64,000 nt of DNA from Deinococcus arcticus (GTDB taxonomy: Bacteria; Deinococcota; Deinococci; Deinococcales; Deinococcaceae): the NCBI RefSeq assembly GCF_003028415.1, contig NZ_PYSV01000008.1, forward strand, positions 1-64,000, given 5' to 3'. The position numbers and the translations under genes were made by a program. Shown piece after piece: positions 63,011-64,000 of this stretch; the first letter of the stretch is position 1, and each line of letters starts with the position of its first letter. Under the pieces are notes generated by a model, which had not been told where the DNA came from, made no database searches, and saw only the letters and a program-made list of their open reading frames with translations.

Positions 63011-64000
63011 ATGTCCTTTGATGCCCGCGCCCTGTCCGCCCTGGATTTTCCCCTCATTCTTTCTGCCCTGGCCGAGCGCAGCGCCACCACCCTGGGGGCC
63101 GCGCGCGCCCGCAGCCTGCGCCCGTCGAGCGACGCGGAGCGCATTGCGCGGGAGCTGGACGAGGTGGAAGACGCGCTGTTCGGCGTGAGCCTGTCCCTGG
63201 GCGGCATTCAGGACATCAGCGAGCTGCACGCCCGCGCCCAGGAAGGCCGGGTGCTGACCGGGCCGGAACTGCTGACCGCCGCCTACTCCCTGGACGGCGC
63301 CATGACGGTGCGGCGCGCCATCACCGCCAATTCCCGGGGCCCGCTGCGCGAGGTGGCCGAGGACCTGGGCGACCACAGCGAACTCGTGCGCCGGGTGCTC
63401 TCGGCGCTGGACCGCGACGGCGCGGTGCGCGACGACGCCAGCCCCCGCCTGCGCGACCTGCGCAAACGTATTGAGCCCCTGCGCGGGCGCATCCGGGAAA
63501 AGCTGGCCGCCACGCTGGACAAGTGGTCGGACGTGCTGCAGGAACACATTGTCACCATTCGCCGCGACCGCTATGTGCTGCCGGTGCAGGCCAGCCGCGT
63601 GGGGCAGGTGCAGGGCATCATCGTGGATGCCAGCGCCACCGGCCAGACCTACTTCGTGGAACCGGCCGCCGTGACGCAGCTGAACAACGAACTCACGCGC
63701 CTGATTCTGGACGAGGAAGCCGAGGTGCGGCGCATCCTGACCGAACTCTCGGGCCTGCTGGCCTCGGACAGCGCGGTGCCCCGCACCCTGGCGGCGGTGG
63801 GCGAACTGGACCTGATCGCGGCCAAGGCGCGGCTGGCGCGCGACTGGCGCCTGAACCGCCCCGAGGGGGTGGCGGGCGGCACCTACGACCTGCGCGAGGT
63901 GCGCCACCCCCTCATCGAAAACCCGGTCGCCAACGACATTGCGCTGGGCGAGACCAAGCTGCTGCTGATCACCGGCCCCAACATGGGCGGCAAGACGGCC
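63011..64000 (+). CDS. mutS2: MutS2 family protein, N-terminal part
   Basis: The frame is open from ATG 63011 to the right edge (330 codons, no stop). It shows the MutS2 opening [20 protein letters not shown], a long coiled-coil core region ([20 protein letters not shown]), [20 protein letters not shown] with TGQTYFVEP, and the first Walker A residues GPNMGGKT at the very end. MutS2 lacks the mismatch-binding domain and acts in recombination control or ribosome rescue; the Smr domain would lie outside. An in-frame ATG five codons earlier (62996) lies within the TATGCT box. Confidence 0.95.
   Translation, partial: MSFDARALSALDFPLILSALAERSATTLGAARARSLRPSSDAERIARELDEVEDALFGVSLSLGGIQDISELHARAQEGRVLTGPELLTAAYSLDGAMTVRRAITANSRGPLREVAEDLGDHSELVRRVLSALDRDGAVRDDASPRLRDLRKRIEPLRGRIREKLAATLDKWSDVLQEHIVTIRRDRYVLPVQASRVGQVQGIIVDASATGQTYFVEPAAVTQLNNELTRLILDEEAEVRRILTELSGLLASDSAVPRTLAAVGELDLIAAKARLARDWRLNRPEGVAGGTYDLREVRHPLIENPVANDIALGETKLLLITGPNMGGKTA

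Overview
The window is a GC-rich, gene-dense bacterial chromosome segment that reads as Deinococcus. The evidence is indirect but consistent: very high GC, many genes starting 6-9 nt after a TANNNT-type -10 box with no ribosome-binding site (a leaderless habit described for Deinococcus), a large set of DNA-maintenance genes (AlkA, RarA, MutS2, DnaX, DinB-fold protein), many secreted proteases, and lineage-type small proteins. No phage, CRISPR array or rRNA operon is visible. The only mobile-element coding remnant is the end of an IS630-type transposase at the left edge.

Layout. 1-500: transposase tail and a dispersed repeat. 0.5-5.3 kb: a large SARP/BTAD-type ATPase regulator, a YigZ protein, a Nudix hydrolase and AlkA. 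5.4-7.9 kb: two secreted lipoprotein serine proteases (S1 and S8), each with its own terminator hairpin. 8.6-14.1 kb: Nudix+SDR pair, EamA transporter plus a fused ABC ATPase-permease, a SRPBCC membrane protein and a cyclophilin. 14.3-21.7 kb: phosphoesterase, flavin reductase, GHL10-type hydrolase, a SOD/CHRD-like lipoprotein, dnaX and an M15 peptidase. 21.9-30.1 kb: malic enzyme, thioesterase, YihY, modAB, hisA, a glycosyltransferase and an orphan SUKH protein. 30.2-40.9 kb: S9 and M20 peptidases, a GGDEF-EAL protein, PIG-L deacetylase, EVE protein, a PadR two-gene operon and an HtrA-like protease. 41-49.3 kb: galM-like, rlmB, a Phd/Doc-like toxin-antitoxin pair with a probable toxin frameshift, tRNA-Lys(CTT), folC, purEK and VanW. 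49.3-64 kb: GNATs, argB, dus, DinB, S8 protease, SDR, APP1-type phosphatase, ArsR-like regulator, Nudix, rarA, a membrane protein, a two-gene unit ending in a nine-cysteine protein, and the start of mutS2, which runs off the right edge.

The most unusual content is non-coding. Two dispersed repeat families (A, about 170-190 bp; B, about 145 bp) carry terminator-like hairpins. They sit directly behind stop codons in the sense orientation (after the SARP, M20, VanW and GGDEF-EAL genes), so they look like portable 3'-end elements. A third class is arrays of degenerate heptanucleotides (CCATCAC, CCCACAG and CCATGAG subtypes). These repeatedly overlap stop codons, and in purK eight heptads are translated as an in-frame N-terminal extension repeating seven residues.
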